NCBI GenBank assembly: GCA_024114885.1 | Contig: CP099424.1 | Span: 310,001-374,000 of the forward strand | Source: Septoria linicola | Lineage: Eukaryota; Ascomycota; Dothideomycetes; Mycosphaerellales; Mycosphaerellaceae | DNA: 64,000 nt | Reading direction: 5' to 3' | Shown here: in pieces, positions 1 to 10,424 of the stretch | Layout of the letters: every line of letters starts with the position of its first letter | Position numbering within the stretch: position 1 is the first letter of the stretch | Position numbers and translations under genes: made by a program | Notes under the pieces: generated by a model | Database searches by the model: none | Seen by the model: only the letters and a program-made list of their open reading frames with translations | What the model was told of the DNA's origin: nothing

Positions 1-1
1 C

Positions 2-991
2 CGACCAATCTCGTACCTGGCATGCGTCAACACCTGGATCGCTGGAGGAGCTGCAGTATTCACTGGAGGAGCCTTCGATGCGGACATAACCTTCAGAGCC
101 CTTGACAAAGCAAAATGTACACATGCATGGTTCGTGCCTGCTATGGTCAACATCTTGCATGCCGAGATGGGTGAACACAATCTAGACACTCTACGGACTG
201 TATTCATGTCGGGAGATACTGCGGAAGCAAAGACGATAGAGAAGGCGAAAGACTTACTGCCTGCTTCCTGTCAATTCATCTCTCACTGGGGTATGTCTGA
301 GGGCGCACCCCTGTTTGGATACAATGAAGATGAGCAGACGAGCTTTGAAAAGGACTCTGGGATCGGTGGCATAGGTCGCGCTCTGCGTGGCACTCGAGTC
401 CGTGTATGCGAAGGCGACTCTAATTCGCCGGTCAAACGAGGGAACCAAGGCGCGCTACACGTCAAATCTGATGCAATGATCGGCGGCTACCTAGACAACC
501 GAAGTGAAGAGGACTTCTACGACGATGCGCTTGGCAGATGGTTCAAGACTGGCGATACTGCAGTCATGGATGCTTCAGGTGTTCTCTACATCGTGGGCCG
601 CACGAAGGACATCATCGTCTACAAGGGCCGAAATATTGTGCCTACCGTTGTGCAAAGTTACCTCAAAGGACAGTTCCCGGCAGAGTGGGTATTAGTTGGA
701 CTGAAAGACGAAGTCTATGGGGAGATTCCTGCTCTTGTGGTCGATACGTTGCCTTTCTCGAAGCAGGAAGTGTTGGACTATGTCAAGCAGTCGGATATTG
801 AGGACTCTGGTCTCAAGGGTGGGATTCATGAGCTGAAAGAGCTGGGGTTCGAGGGTTGGCCGTATAATTCTTCGAATAAGATACAGAAGTTAGAGCTGAT
901 TGAGGCTGTCGAGAGGGTGAGGAAGGGGCGCGGCCGAGAGCAGGTGTTCTGCGAAGAGCTGTGCGATATTGCCCTCGTGATAAGAGATTGA
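2..991 (+). CDS. AMP-binding (adenylate-forming) enzyme, 3' part
   Basis: The frame is open from the window edge (base 2) to a TGA at 989-991, so the 5' part is outside the window. The translation shows the C-terminal two thirds of an ANL-superfamily adenylation domain: SHWGMSEG (the A5-type motif), WFKTGD (A7, ATP ribose contact), GRTKDIIVYKGRNI (A8 hinge) and NSSNKIQ near the end (A10 lysine). These enzymes activate a carboxylate as acyl-AMP, then usually pass it to CoA or to a carrier protein. No carrier-protein or reductase domain follows before the stop, so an acyl-CoA synthetase-like or stand-alone adenylation enzyme fits best, but an NRPS-like N-terminal architecture cannot be excluded. 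The substrate is not readable from the sequence. No intron is needed in the visible part. Confidence 0.85.
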   Translation, partial: RPISYLACVNTWIAGGAAVFTGGAFDADITFRALDKAKCTHAWFVPAMVNILHAEMGEHNLDTLRTVFMSGDTAEAKTIEKAKDLLPASCQFISHWGMSEGAPLFGYNEDEQTSFEKDSGIGGIGRALRGTRVRVCEGDSNSPVKRGNQGALHVKSDAMIGGYLDNRSEEDFYDDALGRWFKTGDTAVMDASGVLYIVGRTKDIIVYKGRNIVPTVVQSYLKGQFPAEWVLVGLKDEVYGEIPALVVDTLPFSKQEVLDYVKQSDIEDSGLKGGIHELKELGFEGWPYNSSNKIQKLELIEAVERVRKGRGREQVFCEELCDIALVIRD

Positions 992-1289
992 TATGAGCTG
1001 CTAGTCAATTTGTGAAAGGCGACGACACGGATGAGCAAGCTCCAAAGCATTTCTTTGATCCAATGTTGAAGCTATCTCAAATCGCTGAGTCTCGCCCAAT
1101 CAAGTAGGAAGCCGCGGCCTGGGGCAGGGACCTGTAGAGGTACAATGGGTGAGGCTGGAGGCGGCGGGCACTCGAACTTTGCGGATAACATAGTATAGAC
1201 TGCCTCAAAGTGGCGAGTGCACGGGCGTCCGATTTCAGTGACTCCGCAGTGATGGTCGCACTGAACGGTACCTCCCCGTACACGTAGCA

Positions 1290-2259
1290 TCAGACTTCAA
1301 AATGCTGCTTGCCGTTTCCGCATTCCACAGCCCGGCGTTTGTCTTTCCCCAACTCAGCTGACAGCCAGGCTGATACCAAATCGCCAGTATCTGTGCCACG
1401 CTGCTCATCAAGCTCAAAGATCTTGCGCAACAATCGGGCCTTTAGTGCAATGTCCTCCTCAGCAATGCGTAGCTGCTCTTTCAGCACCGCGATCTCAGTC
1501 TCTTCCTCAGCCGCAATCTCATCGTCACCAAGAAACGATTGTGGCTCGCTTTCGTATCGGTCTGCCAGTTCTCGGGACTTGTCTGGCTGATCGTGCACTT
1601 CGCAAGAGCTCTCTTGACCGTGCATGTTGGCAAGCGACAGCGTCGAAATGGGTTCACTGCGGTGCGATGACAGTGGTGTCCTCAATGCGATCTGCGTTGT
1701 ATTTGGGAGGTGCAACTGTTCGACCAGGTCGTTAACCTGATTTAGGTCGTGCTGTCGCACTGCTGGGGGTTGACCATCTTTCCGTGCTCGACTGAAGCCA
1801 GCTCGCCATTCTGCAACTTCGCGTAGAGTCCTCGAAGACGTAAGCTCCCTGCGAAATGGACCAATCTGGGAGGTGCGAATTCCGTAGAACGCCGCTGGAG
1901 CAAGGGCACGAGGCGTATGTGCTACCCTGTCCTCCACTTCCTCACTGAGCTTGACGTTGCTCGGTCGCTGAGGCGCACGGTAGCGATTCCGCAGTTGACT
2001 CGCAGCTACGATCGGCACATTGCTGATCTTCGATTTCGAGGACTGCCTGCGAGTATGTCGAGGTTGCGGATCTCCTTCGTTTGAAATGGGATCGCTGAAA
2101 TTGACTGTCAGCAGTTACGAAAAAACAACGAACCGCGTGCGATACTCCATTGCAAAGAGACGAAGCATACTTGGCCTTGATGTTCGTGGTGCCAGATAGT
2201 TGGTGGTGTGGGCACGAACATGGAGGAAATAGCTTGGGCTGCCAAGGCCCCAGATCCAT
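1290..2259 (-). CDS. Hypothetical protein, two exons, C-terminal coiled coil
   Basis: I join exon 1 (2259-2171) to exon 2 (2094-1290). The 76-nt intron starts GTATGC and ends CTGAC...TTTCAG, and the join keeps the frame, giving 297 residues from an ATG (MDLGPWQPK). The frame of exon 2 is closed upstream by a TAA inside the proposed intron, which supports the splice. The product has a basic, Arg/Ser/Pro-rich N-terminal half and a helical acidic C-terminal segment (EIAVLKEQLRIAEEDIALK) typical of a coiled coil. I do not recognise a family. It converges with the AMP-binding gene, 298 bp apart. Composition is that of the unmutated flanking DNA. Confidence 0.6.
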
Positions 2260-3503
2260 GCTAGCGTGACTGGAATAGAACTATGCTGCCAGCATGATCA
2301 AAGCATCACCTTGAACAGAAGTCAGCTAGAGCTCATCCGCGGCTTTGATCATAATTTCGAGGAATCTCGGCCTCGACGATGGCATCTCGCCACATCCCAG
2401 GTGTCATAGCTGTCAGCAGTACGGATTTCATGCTGAGGTCACTTGAGTACTTTACTTAAAGGTTCAGCATGGTCAAGTTGTGGAGCACCACTATAATAGA
2501 GCGGGATGCAGAAGTATACACGAGTATACTACACAGGAGCGAACTATGGTTTCCAGAAAGAGTACCGTGTAGGGAGCCGCCCTGGAGATTCAAAGATCAA
2601 ATTTGTAGAGACAAAACGCTACTGATCACTGCAGTCCCCGGTCTGACCTGAATCCGATAGATTCATGACTTGGTCCACCCCGAGACTGAAAGAGAGACAT
2701 CTATCGTGCGGTCGTCTCGGGTAAATCCATGCCGTTAGCGAATACCTTACGATGTGCAAGGAGCTTGCAACTACATGCAAAGCTAGTGCTGGGTCTGCAT
2801 ATTAGAATGGACCAACGTCTCCTCCACTACGCGCATGCCTTACCTGGGCGAGGCCGGTCTCTTGGATCTCAGCTTGCGTCGTGCAGCTCTGCGCGCCTCC
2901 TCTAGTACATCGATTGCTAATACGTGTCAATCTGTCCTGAACAGCTTTGATGACAAGCTTCTCGTCAAGTCCCGAGGAAGGCCTATGGGGAGTCTAGCAC
3001 CAAAGGCTCTCGAGACATGGGCACACAAATATTTATGCTAGCTGTAGGGCAAAGCTCAAGAGACCGACGCGGAGGACTTGCCCTGTCAAGGCTAGTTTGA
3101 GAGTTCGACAGCTCGGACTGCGTCTTCTGGTGTATCACGCCCAGAATGCGTCCTGGTGCGACCACATCTATTTGTAGACTTGAGCTACGCTGAGCATGAA
3201 TGCCACCCTGGTGCTTGTATCACAGTAGCAGCACATCAATCGTGCTCTTGGAGACATGGACCATATGGCTACGCAGAACGAGACGAGCTGCGAAGACGGC
3301 TTCGAAATCACATTGACATAGCGACCCAGTCGGCATTGAAATAGCATGGATCGCAAGGCTACCACGAGGTATACAGTGGGAGCACTTCAACGTTGCGGGC
3401 TTGAGCGCGTACCTTCATCCAACTCCGAGCTCCACGCGCGCCTTCCTGCGCTGGCCACATCAAGTCGCGCCTTCCTCCCAAGGTCATTCCGAGCACCAAA
3501 ATC
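2260..3503. other. Intergenic, no supported gene
   Basis: About 1.2 kb of ordinary GC content. Only short open frames of about 60-70 codons occur (for example 2835-3041 plus), without recognisable domains or convincing splice extension. It probably contains the upstream regions of the minus-strand gene at 1290-2259 and the plus-strand gene that follows. A pyrimidine-rich stretch at 3520-3570 precedes the candidate ATG at 3592. Confidence 0.5.
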
Positions 3504-4440
3504 GTGGCGAATCTTGTTGGTCGACTCTCTCTTCTATACAAACTTCCTCACTATCATTCGCGCTCCGCAGCACAAAACCAGAGAATCGCACGATGCCGAC
3601 TTCGGCAGACCTACACTCGGGATTCAGCACGTCGCAGGCCAGGATACATCAATATCTGGCACCATTCAAAGGGCAAGGCACTTGCTTTAGCAACGAAGCG
3701 AGGCCGTTCTTTCGTGCTGAATCAGCTTACCGGCGATGCACATGTCTACCTCCGAGACGTAGAGAGATACGATGACCTTCGGAACAGAAGGGAACAGAAT
3801 GCCAGGGCAGTCGAAGCGCAAGGCAAGGAATTCATCGATGCGATCAAATCCCTTCGCCTCGCCATACAAGCACCAAGTCTGAAGAGCAAGGTGAAGCAAA
3901 TGCTTGAGGAAATTTGTGGGTAGTGCCGATAGACTTCTCTTCATTTGATGCTGACCCATTCTAGCGGAGGAGCTCTATGGACTTTTGGACGACGTCGAAT
4001 CTGAGCACCTTGAGGAGGTTCTCAAGCGGAATAGAAAACTGGGACGCGAGCTGAACCGGGCGAATAAGCGGGTACAAGAATTGGAAACTCGAGATCCCGA
4101 ACTCGAAATCGCTAGGACGCGGAACTAGACGCTAGAGCACGAGATTCTGCAACTTCGCAAGGCACCGAAAGTAGCTATATTAAAAGTCGCTAGCCCTCGT
4201 GTTTTATCGAATTTGGCACCTAACTATATAGACACAGCTCGTAAGTAAATCGCTACGAAGAGAAAGCGTCCTAACGATATTTAAGAGAATAATATAGTAA
4301 CGAAGAGTTCTACGAATTCGATACCTAGCGACTCTAGTATATAGGAGCGCGACTCCTCTATAATAATAGTAGAGAGTAGTTCTAGTATATAACCTCGCTT
4401 AATAGAGAAACGATAACGTAAATTATATTAAGAGATACTA
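3504..4440 (+). pseudogene. Coiled-coil protein gene with RIP-mutated 3' half
   Basis: The open frame to 3915 (RSFVLNQLTGDAH..., KVKQMLEEI) continues after a 49-nt intron (3916-3964, GTGGGT...GCTGACCCATTCTAG) into SEELYGLLDDVESEHLEEV and LKRNRKLGRELNRANK, a long charged coiled coil. At 4126-4128 the frame meets TAG. Past it the same frame stays readable (TLEHEILQLRKAPK, then a KRKRP basic patch) with only TAA/TAG stops as the DNA becomes TpA-rich. The simplest reading is a gene whose distal part was hit by C-to-T/G-to-A mutation spreading from the transposon island. The start is unresolved: this frame has no ATG, while a good-context ATG at 3592 (MPTSADLHSG) lies in another frame, so a missed intron or a frameshift is possible. 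The 3' end is approximate. No family recognised. Confidence 0.5.
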
Positions 4441-5366
4441 GTCTAGAAGCTACTTAGAATCTCTATTACTATTATTACTAGGAAAGGTACCTAAGAGAAT
4501 TTACTTAGTATCGACTTTATTTTCTTAAATATCGATATAAGAGACTAGGTCGCTATTACTTTTAGTATTTTCGTAGCTAAAGAGATAGACTAGGCTATTT
4601 ACCTACTTATATCCTATATCTAATAGTATCTTAGTAGTTTAGCTAAAGTAGTATCTAATATAGACTAAACGCTTATAAGTACTCTAATTTTATAAGGATC
4701 GAAACTATATACTAACGATTATAGATAGTATATAAAACTTATATATTTCTTCTATTAAGTCGCTTCTAGAAGCCTTAAGATAAGCTTAATACTTTCTTAT
4801 ATAAAGAGTAAGCTAGAGAGAGTAGAAGTACTTTCCTAGTAACTATTTAACTTATAGAGCTATTATTAGTAATAGTAAGATAGAAGATATAGTAAGTATA
4901 TTATCTTCTATTATAATCGATTCTATCTAAATATATAGCTACTAAGATATAGTATAGCGCTAAATAAAAGCTATAATACGAAAGATCTTATATAAGAGGC
5001 GTAATTAAAGAGGTATAATTTATAAGATATAAATTTTAAAGTATATTTTAAAGAGTAAGATTTTAGAAGCTAAATTTAGTATATACTAGTAAATATTACT
5101 ATCTTAGTATCTTAGTTCTAGTATAGCTATAGCCTTCTTTAGTAATATACGATAAGCTTTAGTAGAAATATTAGTAACCTTAATCTAAAAAGCTTATATA
5201 TCTTACTATTTATAATAGTAAGTTATATATACTATAAAGCTATATATATAATATAGCTACTAGCTCTCTTTAGAATAGTAGCGCTACTTAGGAGATTATT
5301 ATAATATATATTTACTACTATCTTTATTAGAGTCTAGTAGTTTCTATATCTAGATTTTTAAGATTT
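4441..5366. other. Heavily RIPped DNA, origin unknown
   Basis: Strongly AT-biased sequence with only TAA/TAG stops in several frames. It may continue the coiled-coil gene or be an old repeat remnant. I see no LTR, no reverse transcriptase motif and no partner copy elsewhere in the window. Confidence 0.4.
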
Positions 5367-5746
5367 TAGTAGAGATAGCTCGTTAGTTCTTAATCAATAT
5401 TTGACTTAGAGGTTAATCAAATATTGATAGTTAGTTAATCGATTATTATTAAGGAGAATTAAGTTAATTAGAGAGTAGTTAGAACTTTCGTTATTATTCT
5501 ACTAAGTAGAGCGTAAGTATCTACTTAAGTATTCTCTCTAAGACTACTAGAATCTTCTAGGCTATATAATCGCTTATATAGCTTTAGACTAGTTTAGAAA
5601 GTTATAGAATCTTTAATTAGAAATCTAACTCTCTTTAAGCTTCTTTTTAATTCTAGACCTTTAGACTAGATAGTACTAGGTAGGAGACTCTTACTAATAT
5701 ATATTATAGAAACTTCTAGAGTATTATTTAGATAATTTTAGATCTT
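5367..5746 (+). repeat. Inverted repeat copy 1 (about 0.4 kb)
   Basis: This segment reads as the reverse complement of 18627-19027, with differences mostly of RIP type plus a few small indels. It contains an internal near-palindrome at about 5391-5428 (ATCAATATTTGAC ... GTTAATCAAATATTGAT) whose CA/TG steps survived in this copy. It could be the end of a DNA transposon, a MITE, or a fragment of another repeat. No coding frame is visible. Confidence 0.75.
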
Positions 5747-5798
5747 CTTCTTTTTAGAAAATCTAATATCTATTATATAATCTTATTATATAATATTA

Positions 5799-5938
5799 GA
5801 GTCGCTCTCTAATATAAAATCCGATAGCTATTACGTAACTTAGGTATATAACGTAGTCACGTACTATAGTCACGTGACGTTAGAGTTACTCTCTAATATA
5901 AAATCTAATAGCTATTACGTAACCTAGTTATATAACGT
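5799..5938. repeat. Short direct repeat, two units about 83 bp apart
   Basis: Two near-identical stretches of about 60 bp (5799-5855 and 5882-5938) share AGAGT..CTCTCTAATATAAAATC and AGCTATTACGTAAC. A third partial start (GTTAGAGTCGCTTC) follows. Between them lies a CACGTACTATAGTCACGTGAC segment. The function is unknown. Confidence 0.6.
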
Positions 5939-6388
5939 TAGAGTCGCTTCTAGAAGTTTAGCCTTAGAATAAGCTAAGCTTATCTTTCTAAAATACTCTC
6001 TTAAGCTTTACTTAGATAAGGTTATTTTTAAGCCTATTATATTAAAAAGCGTATTCTCTTTATTAATATCTATTATTATCCGCGGCCGTATATAGTCTAT
6101 AATCTAACTATATATTAGGCTAAAGAGTTATCTCTAGAGAAGATTAAAGCTTCGTCTAGAGTAGGTAAAAGCTTTTCTAATCTTAGTTAAAGCTTTTTTA
6201 GACTAAAATCGGCTATAATCGCTAGATCTCTATACTTTATAGGCGTCTCTACTATATATAGACTAGCTATAGTCCTTTAGTCTATAGTAAGACGATAATT
6301 TGCTTACTAATTCATTAATTAAACGCCTATCTAGTTTTTAAACTAAAAAATAGTCTTAAAAATCGAATTTTATCGATTCTATTTTAAT
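5939..6388. other. RIPped spacer before copia C
   Basis: No recognisable coding or LTR motif was found. If copia C has a 3' LTR, it should lie here, but no matching partner was found at the other end of the element. Confidence 0.35.
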
Positions 6389-9300
6389 ATTAAGTCCTAG
6401 GATAGCTAGGTTTACTCTACCTACGCTTACTACTAGGTTTATCCTATTAGATACTCTCTTAGACTCTTAATTAGAGTAGTATCTAGTAGCTTAGTAAGGA
6501 TATCTACTACTTATTCTTTTATAGAGATATAAACTAGCTCTATTAGGCCTAGATAGTAGATATCTCGTATATAATAGTACTAAATGTCTATATACTTAGT
6601 CTTAGCGTAGTGTTTAGGGTTATTAGCTAATTCTATAGCTGAGTCCAAATTAGTATAGACTATAATTACCTTTTCTTCTATTTCTAGTTTTTTATAGAGA
6701 TCTTTTAAGAATATAGCCTCTTTAGTAGTCTCTTTTAAGGCTATATATTCTACCTTATAACTAGATAAGGCTACGGATTTTTGTAATATAGAGCGCTAGC
6801 TTATAGGCGCTTATTTATTAAGAAAGAAATAATAACCTATAGTAGATTTTCGCGTAGTATAATCACCTCTCTAATCTACGTCGCTATAAGCTTTAAGGTA
6901 GAGAGGAGATTAAGCTTTATATACTAGCGATAGATCTAGAGCTTTAGGGTTATTTAAATATTTCTAGATCCTATTAAGAGCTTTAAAATATATAGAATCT
7001 AGATTTAATATAAATCTAGCTACTTAGCTAATAGCGTATACTATATCTAGCCTAGTTTTAGTAGCTAAGTATATAAGAGCGCCTACCTCCTTTTGAAATT
7101 GCCTTATATTATCTAGTTAAGCTTTATTTTTACTTTTTCTAGACGTATACCTTGTTCTATAAGTATAGAGATAGGATTAAGCCTGATTTTATTATATCTC
7201 TCTAGTATTTTAAGTAGATAACCCTTTTAAGATAGGATAATTACTTTATTAGCTCTATCTCTAGATACTTCTATACCTAGGTAGTACTTAACTTAGCCTA
7301 GATTACTTATTTCTAGGTATCTAGAGAGATTAGTCTTAACCTAATTTACTAGGTTTAGACTAGGGCTAAATATAAGTATATCGTCTATATAATATATAAT
7401 ATAGACGCCTGTCTCTTTTATTTTAAAGGCTATACTATCCTTAAGTAAAGGATAAAAATTATATTTAGCTAATATAGACTTAAGGTATAAATACTATTGT
7501 CTACTAGCTTGTTTTAGGCCGTATAAAGTAGTATTAAGGCGATAGACTTTAGACTCTTCCTCTTTAACTAGAAAACCTATAGGCTATTCGACATATATCT
7601 CTTTATCTATAGAGCTATTAGGGAAAGTAAGTTTTATATCGATTTGTTTAGTTTCTAACCCTTTATAAGCTACTATATAGAAGAGGGAACGCTAGGTTTC
7701 AGAGCGATATATATTACTAAAAGTATCGTCGTAGTCTAGGCCTAGTACTTGCTTAAAGCCCTTAGTAACCTATCTACTTTTAAACTTAATAAGATTACTA
7801 TAGAGGCCTCTTTTTGTCTTATAGATCTACCTACCTTTAATAACTTTTCTATCTTTAGGTACTTCTACTAAGTCCTAGGTTTTTAGTCTACTAAGATCGT
7901 TAGTTTTAGACGATATAGACTCTAACTATTTCTCTTTATTAGGACTATTAATAGCTTCTTTATAGGTAGTAGGGTCGTTATAATTATTACTAGCTATATG
8001 GGTATACAAGGCTAGCTTGTCGTCTAGACTATCGTCTTCTAGAGTATTTATTAGTCTAGAACTAGTAATATCCCCTATATCTATCTTAGGTACTTTAGAA
8101 AAACCTTCTATATTATCTTGTAACTTATCTTGTTCTAGGTCTAGAGATATATCTCTATTAGATATAGAACTAGTAGGCGTAGTTCTATCTAACTCTAGGT
8201 TTATAGGTTGATTATTAGAGGTCTAAGCTTAGACTTTATCTAGAGAAGCTCGGACCTCCTCTAGAGGAGCCTAGACCTTATCTAGAGAAGCTTAGACTTT
8301 CTCTAGATTTTAGTTATTACTAAATAGAGTTATTAGAGGTTCTTCTTCTAGATTTAAACTAGTTCTTAGTATATCTTTATTTTTATAGAACTAATTTTCT
8401 AGAATAGTAACGTCTCGTACCTAGATAGTATGTTTTGACTCTAAATCGAAGAGTTTATAATTCTTAGCGTCGCTATAGCCGATTAAGATAGCCTTATAAG
8501 CTCTAGAATCTAATTTCTTAGTATTAACTCTAGAGTAATAGGATATAGAGCTAAAAGCGCGTATATTACTAAGGGTTAGATTCTTATTAAACCTAACCTT
8601 ATAGGGTGATTTATAGTTTAAAGACGAGTATAGCGTTCTATTATATAGATATAAAGCTACTTCTAGAGCCTTGCCTTAAAAGTACTTAGGAAGATTAGAC
8701 TCTAGTAGTAAGGCACGTACTTTATTAAGTAGAGTTCTATTCAGTCCCTCTATAAGCCTATTTTATTTAGGATTATAAGAGCTACTAAGTTCGTATTTTA
8801 TAATACTTTCTTTAAAGAGACTCTCTACTTTAGAACTAGTAAGTTTTTTAGTATTATCGCTCTTAAATATCTTAAATAGTAGCCTTTTATTACTATTTAA
8901 GTTAGAATTTTCAGCGTAGCTCTTACTTTAAAGTCTTTAATACTAGAGAAAGCTTTAGATTTAAGTTATAATAGGTTAATTTCTAAATAACGACTATAAT
9001 TATCTATAAAGCTAATAAAGTAGTAATACTCCTATTTAGTAGAAGGCTCTATAGGGCTATAGATATCGTAGCTTATCTTATCTAGATAGCTTTTAGCTTT
9101 CTCTATAATTTAGTAACTTGTTTTATAAGTATATTTAGATTAAATATATTCCTTGTATTTTAGACTAATTTCTTTATTATCTAGGCTAATATCTAGGTGT
9201 TTTAAGATATTATCGCCTATATGTCCTAGTCTTTAATACTATATATTAGCGTTACTCTTAGACTCTAAGTATAGAGCTTCTTCCTTTAAAGAAGTAGAGA

Positions 9301-10424
9301 GAATTAAGATATCTAGCTTATATAGCGATTTATCTTACTTAGCCTTAGTTAATAGATTATAGCTAGAGTTATATAGCTCTATTATACTATTTTCTAGTAC
9401 GTCTCTAACTCTCTTATTATCTAGTTAAGAGACAGATACTAGATTAAGCTTTAAATCTAGAGTATATAGGTAATTAGTTAAGATTATAACTTTTTTAGTA
9501 TCGTTTAATTATATCTTTACGTCGCCTACTCTATAGGATATAGTAGAGCTAGCTTCTCCTTATTTAATTATTATATTCTTCTTATAGTAAGATATAAAAT
9601 ATGCCTTATTACTTATAATATATCTACTAGTACCTAAGTCTAGAATCTATATATCTTTAGGCTTTAGACTAAGAGCGTTTAGAGATACGTCGATATCTAT
9701 AGTAGAATATAGTACTTCTACTTTATCTTATATCTCTTCTACTTCTCTAGTAATAAGAATATCTTCTTTAGATAGACTACTACTAGATTTAGTAGGTTTA
9801 GACTCTTTACTAGCTTACTACTAACTAGAGTATAGGCTAGAGTACTTATTAAAACATTTCTTTTCTAAATATCCTTTCTTAGAATAATAGGAATAATATT
9901 TAGTAGAGTCCTTAGAGCCCTTCTTATTTAGTTTCTTAGAGATACTCTTAGGTTTATTCTTTATAGACTTTTTAGACTTATTATCTCTAGAGAAAAATAC
10001 TATTTCTTTAGTACTATATCTTCTAGATTTGTCTAGTATATTAGAGAATAAAGTCTCTAGAGTATAGCTAGCTTTATTATTTCTTAGATTTTAACTTATA
10101 GAGGTAATAAAGGAGCTATATTTATTATTTAGGTTATTTAAAGTCTAAGCTATTATTACTTAGTCTAGTATAATAACCTCCTTACTCTTTAGGTTATTAG
10201 TAAAGTAATGAATTATATTAATATATAACTCTATAGATTCTAAAGTCTCTAGAGTAGTTTAGAATAGCTTTTTTAAAAGAAGAAACTTAGAACTAAATCC
10301 TTTAAGAGAATAGAGTTCTTTAAGAGTATTCTAAGCTATTTTAGCTATCTCTTTATCTTAAATTTATAAAAGAGAGCTATTCTCTAGAGCTAATCTAATA
10401 GAGGCTAGTACTAATCTTCTTAAA
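6389..10424 (-). mobile_element. Ty1/copia element C, degraded, minus strand
   Basis: Read on the minus strand, the order is gag-like (10424 to about 9870), integrase region, reverse transcriptase and RNase H (ending near 6400), which is the Ty1/copia order. The RT active site is visible at about 7380-7407 as YYIDDILIF, with both aspartates intact. The RNase H end near 6550-6640 reads AKTKYIDIQYHYIRD, the well-known copia signature. Stops are dense and of TAA/TAG type, so no protein can be made. It differs from copia A/B in sequence and is probably another family. No LTR pair could be assigned. The gag end runs into the palindrome at 10425, so the 5' end is rearranged. Confidence 0.8.

Noticed and set aside
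2469..3041. Short plus-strand frames of 60-68 codons
   Set aside because: No domain, no coding-like composition and no splice partners, consistent with chance.
8017..8211. 64-codon plus-strand open frame
   Set aside because: It is antisense to copia C pol and arises because RIP removes few stops on this strand. It has no start context, domain or conservation.
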